A DNA stretch of 6,989 bases from assembly GCA_021161135.1 (NCBI GenBank), contig JAGHBD010000092.1, positions 1 to 6,989 of the forward strand, given 5' to 3'. Positions within the stretch are counted from its first letter, which is position 1. Each line of letters starts with the position of its first letter. The notes beneath the pieces are model-generated. The model made no database searches. It was not told the origin of the DNA and saw only the letters and a program-made list of their open reading frames with translations. Source of the DNA: Thermoplasmata archaeon (GTDB taxonomy: Archaea > Thermoplasmatota > E2 > UBA202 > JdFR-43). Shown here piece by piece: positions 5,799 to 6,989 of the stretch. Both the position numbers and the translations under genes were made by a program.

Positions 5799-6527
5799 CT
5801 ATTTTTTAATCTTGTACAAAACAAGCGTTAAAATGAAAATAAAAGCAATAGCTATCACTAATACAATTGTGTAATTCTGCTCTTCTACATAGCCACTATA
5901 ATGAAATGATATTAGCTCAGTATAGCTTACAAGTGTATTATTTCCGTACATTTCTGTTTTTACTACATTCCCTACACTACTGGAAACATAAATAATCTGG
6001 TAAACGTAAGGACTGGAAGAGGTTTCATTAAAAATGTAATCTGCTCTTATAGTATGACAGTTAAACGTACCTGCCCTCGTCGATATTTTCTCTATTCCTA
6101 TACATTCCATGAACAGAGTCACGGAATTGTTTTCGTAATCGATGGTTATATTCCATTTCTTTCCAACAAATATTGGGTATTGAATAAGCGAAGGTTGTGG
6201 TGACTCATAAATTATCTCCTTATTTCCTTCATCATTATAGAGTATTTTCTTTATGATGGTTAAGCTTTCCTCATCATAATAATATACTTCTTCCTTAACA
6301 CCGCTTGACTTAACCACTATACAGCGATATGTGATGTTACCAACAGTTATATTTTCTCTACCTAAAATTGTAATGGATAATATTTCTTCCTTCTCGCCTC
6401 CAAGAGTTTTCATTGCATACTGCCAGTAATCTCCTTTTTTCCACTGAGGTTTTTCAAGAATAGAAGCATTAACCAATGAAAAGATGCATATTGTCATAAC
6501 ACATATGGATGCTATTTTTCCCATCAT
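5799..6527 (-). CDS. Exported, C-terminally membrane-anchored beta-rich protein, function unknown
   Basis: I do not recognise a specific family. Using the ATG at 6527 (242 residues), residues 4-22 form a hydrophobic signal peptide and 219-239 a C-terminal membrane helix followed by KIKK, giving an outside ectodomain anchored at its C-terminus. The ectodomain is rich in beta strands with PQWKKGDYWQY (27-37), FVGKKWN (120-126) and RAGTFNCH (151-158). The latter two recall loosely the GTF-C motif of DUF3108/TapB-like secreted proteins (weak similarity from memory). Seven N-x-S/T sequons lie between residues 59 and 218, consistent with an N-glycosylated cell-surface protein. The frame can be extended to a TTG at 6545, but a strong TATA box lies about 26 nt before position 6533, placing that TTG upstream of the transcript. 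Upstream on the same strand is the NosD-like gene; it is likely transcribed alone. Confidence 0.85.
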   Translation of the reverse strand: MMGKIASICVMTICIFSLVNASILEKPQWKKGDYWQYAMKTLGGEKEEILSITILGRENITVGNITYRCIVVKSSGVKEEVYYYDEESLTIIKKILYNDEGNKEIIYESPQPSLIQYPIFVGKKWNITIDYENNSVTLFMECIGIEKISTRAGTFNCHTIRADYIFNETSSSPYVYQIIYVSSSVGNVVKTEMYGNNTLVSYTELISFHYSGYVEEQNYTIVLVIAIAFIFILTLVLYKIKK

Positions 6528-6553
6528 TTTAGTAACATTTATCAATTTAAAGA

Positions 6554-6564
6554 TTTTATAAAAA
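6554..6564 (-). promoter_or_regulatory. TATA-box promoter of the exported-protein gene
   Basis: TTTTTATAAAA on the minus strand is the best TATA match in the window. A start about 26 nt downstream would fall near 6533, leaving a leader of only about six bases before the ATG at 6527 and no room for a ribosome site. This decides the start codon over the TTG at 6545. Confidence 0.65.
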
Positions 6565-6612
6565 GACGCTTTGTGGCATAAACCATAATTTTCATATTTT
6601 TTGGTATCCTAT

Positions 6613-6647
6613 CCCTTGCTGGAGATGCCGCCAGAAAAAGAAAAGGG
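6613..6647 (-). terminator. Possible terminator of the NosD-like gene
   Basis: About 60-100 nt past the NosD-like stop, the minus strand reads CCCTTTTCTTTTTC, two T-runs typical of archaeal terminators. The surrounding DNA can fold: CCCTT (6613-6617) with AAGGG (6643-6647), and CTGG (6619-6622) with CCAG (6631-6634). T-rich sequence between this gene and the next promoter fits termination. Confidence 0.4.
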
Positions 6648-6676
6648 CTTGACAGCATACTACCTTATTTATGCAA

Positions 6677-6696
6677 GGAGGCAGAGGAGGCAGGAG
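6677..6696. repeat. Purine-rich short direct repeat (GGAGGCA)
   Basis: GGAGGCA occurs twice within AGGAGGCAGAGGAGGCAGGAG-type sequence just past the NosD-like stop codon. It is a locally GC-rich, strand-asymmetric tract in otherwise AT-rich DNA. No function is evident. Confidence 0.4.
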
Positions 6697-6708
6697 CCGG
6701 AAATGGAT

Positions 6709-6989
6709 TCACTCCTTCCACCATTCATATGGTTGTATCAAGGGATGCCAATCAAATTGAATCCATGGAATAGAAAAGATTATGCCAATCTCCCCTATGA
6801 TAGGCTTGGGTAAAGGAATGTGCCAATCACTCCAATAATTTTCATACCATATACAAATATGTGCATCGCTTATTCCTGCAGAATATGTATTGTCAATAAT
6901 GTTATTATGGGAAACAATGGTAAACAACGAATTTACTACAGCAATTCCTACTTCATTACAAGAAAAATTATTTTCAATTATTTTTGTAT
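6709..6989 (-). CDS. NosD-like right-handed beta-helix surface protein (C-terminal part, 5' end outside window)
   Basis: The minus-strand frame is open from the window edge (first full codon at 6987) to the TGA at 6709-6711, giving 93 residues of a longer protein. The start includes KIIENNFSCNEVGIAVVNS and HNNIIDN, the Asn-rich coils of a NosD/parallel beta-helix repeat. These are followed by WYENYWSDW, matching the NYWSD-W closing motif of the NosD family. After that comes a hydrophobic tail: LPKPIIGEIGIIFSIPW then IQFDWHP and a final EWWKE. This tail resembles C-termini I recall from Thermoplasmatota NosD-like proteins (recollection, not a search). The TTG at 6927 is internal because the frame continues upstream without a break. 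Role: probably an extracellular carbohydrate-binding or structural surface protein; a copper-chaperone function as in true NosD is unlikely to be inferable. Confidence 0.85.
   Translation of the reverse strand, partial: TKIIENNFSCNEVGIAVVNSLFTIVSHNNIIDNTYSAGISDAHICIWYENYWSDWHIPLPKPIIGEIGIIFSIPWIQFDWHPLIQPYEWWKE

Noticed and set aside
5567..5824. Minus-strand open frame of 85 codons between the phosphatase and the exported-protein gene
   Set aside because: It overlaps the ends of both well-supported genes, has no recognisable motif, and covers the promoter and repeat elements. Its composition is typical of translated AT-rich non-coding DNA.
6528..6545. TTG at 6545 as start of the exported protein
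   Set aside because: It lies only about 14 bases after the TATA box, upstream of the expected transcript start, and adds residues before an otherwise normal signal peptide.
6601..6813. Plus-strand open frame of 70 codons, with GGAGG sequences before an internal ATG at 6703
   Set aside because: Most of it is antisense to the recognisable NosD-like C-terminus, and the GGAGG matches belong to a purine-rich repeat. No protein motif is visible.

Overview
The window looks like an AT-rich archaeal chromosome, most likely from the phylum Thermoplasmatota (Thermoplasmata-related lineages of sediments or vents). Reasons: an archaeal-type Dph2, archaeal Hpt, MfnA-type decarboxylase and archaeal JAMM protein; TATA-box promoters close to start codons; GGAGG/GGTG ribosome sites alternating with apparently leaderless starts; and secreted Ig-like and NosD-like proteins whose C-terminal sequences I associate with that group. 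The taxonomic call is inference. No tRNA, rRNA, CRISPR array, transposase or phage gene was seen.

Layout. (1) 1-1011, plus strand: the 3' part of a large secreted protein of tandem Ig-like modules, entering from the left edge. (2) 1008-5582, minus strand: a tight six-gene block, in transcription order IMPase-family phosphatase, NAD kinase, JAMM metalloprotease, MfnA-type amino acid decarboxylase, hypoxanthine/guanine phosphoribosyltransferase, Dph2. Junctions are a 4-nt ATGA overlap, a 1-nt gap, a short gap of about 39 nt with a likely internal promoter, a 4-nt ATGA overlap and a 20-nt overlap. The last gene converges on the Ig-like gene so closely that the two stop codons share bases. (3) 5583-5798: a non-coding stretch with a promoter, a tandem octamer next to its TATA box and several inverted repeats. 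(4) 5799-6527, minus strand: a small membrane-anchored exported beta-rich protein with its own strong TATA box. (5) 6528-6708: a short intergenic stretch. (6) 6709-6989, minus strand: the C-terminal end of a NosD-like beta-helix surface protein, running off the right edge.

How the genes fit together. The block is a cofactor and nucleotide housekeeping cluster: NAD(P) balance (NAD kinase plus a phosphatase that may be an NADP phosphatase), beta-alanine for coenzyme A (MfnA acting on aspartate), IMP/GMP salvage (Hpt), removal of ubiquitin-like modifiers (JAMM) and the first step of diphthamide formation on elongation factor 2 (Dph2). The order phosphatase then NAD kinase mirrors the single fused polypeptide known from Methanocaldococcus jannaschii. 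Surface or exported proteins flank the block on both sides. I did not find a clear new system; the points most worth a second look are the split phosphatase/NAD kinase pair, the repeat-rich promoter region in front of it, and altered motifs in Dph2 and MfnA.
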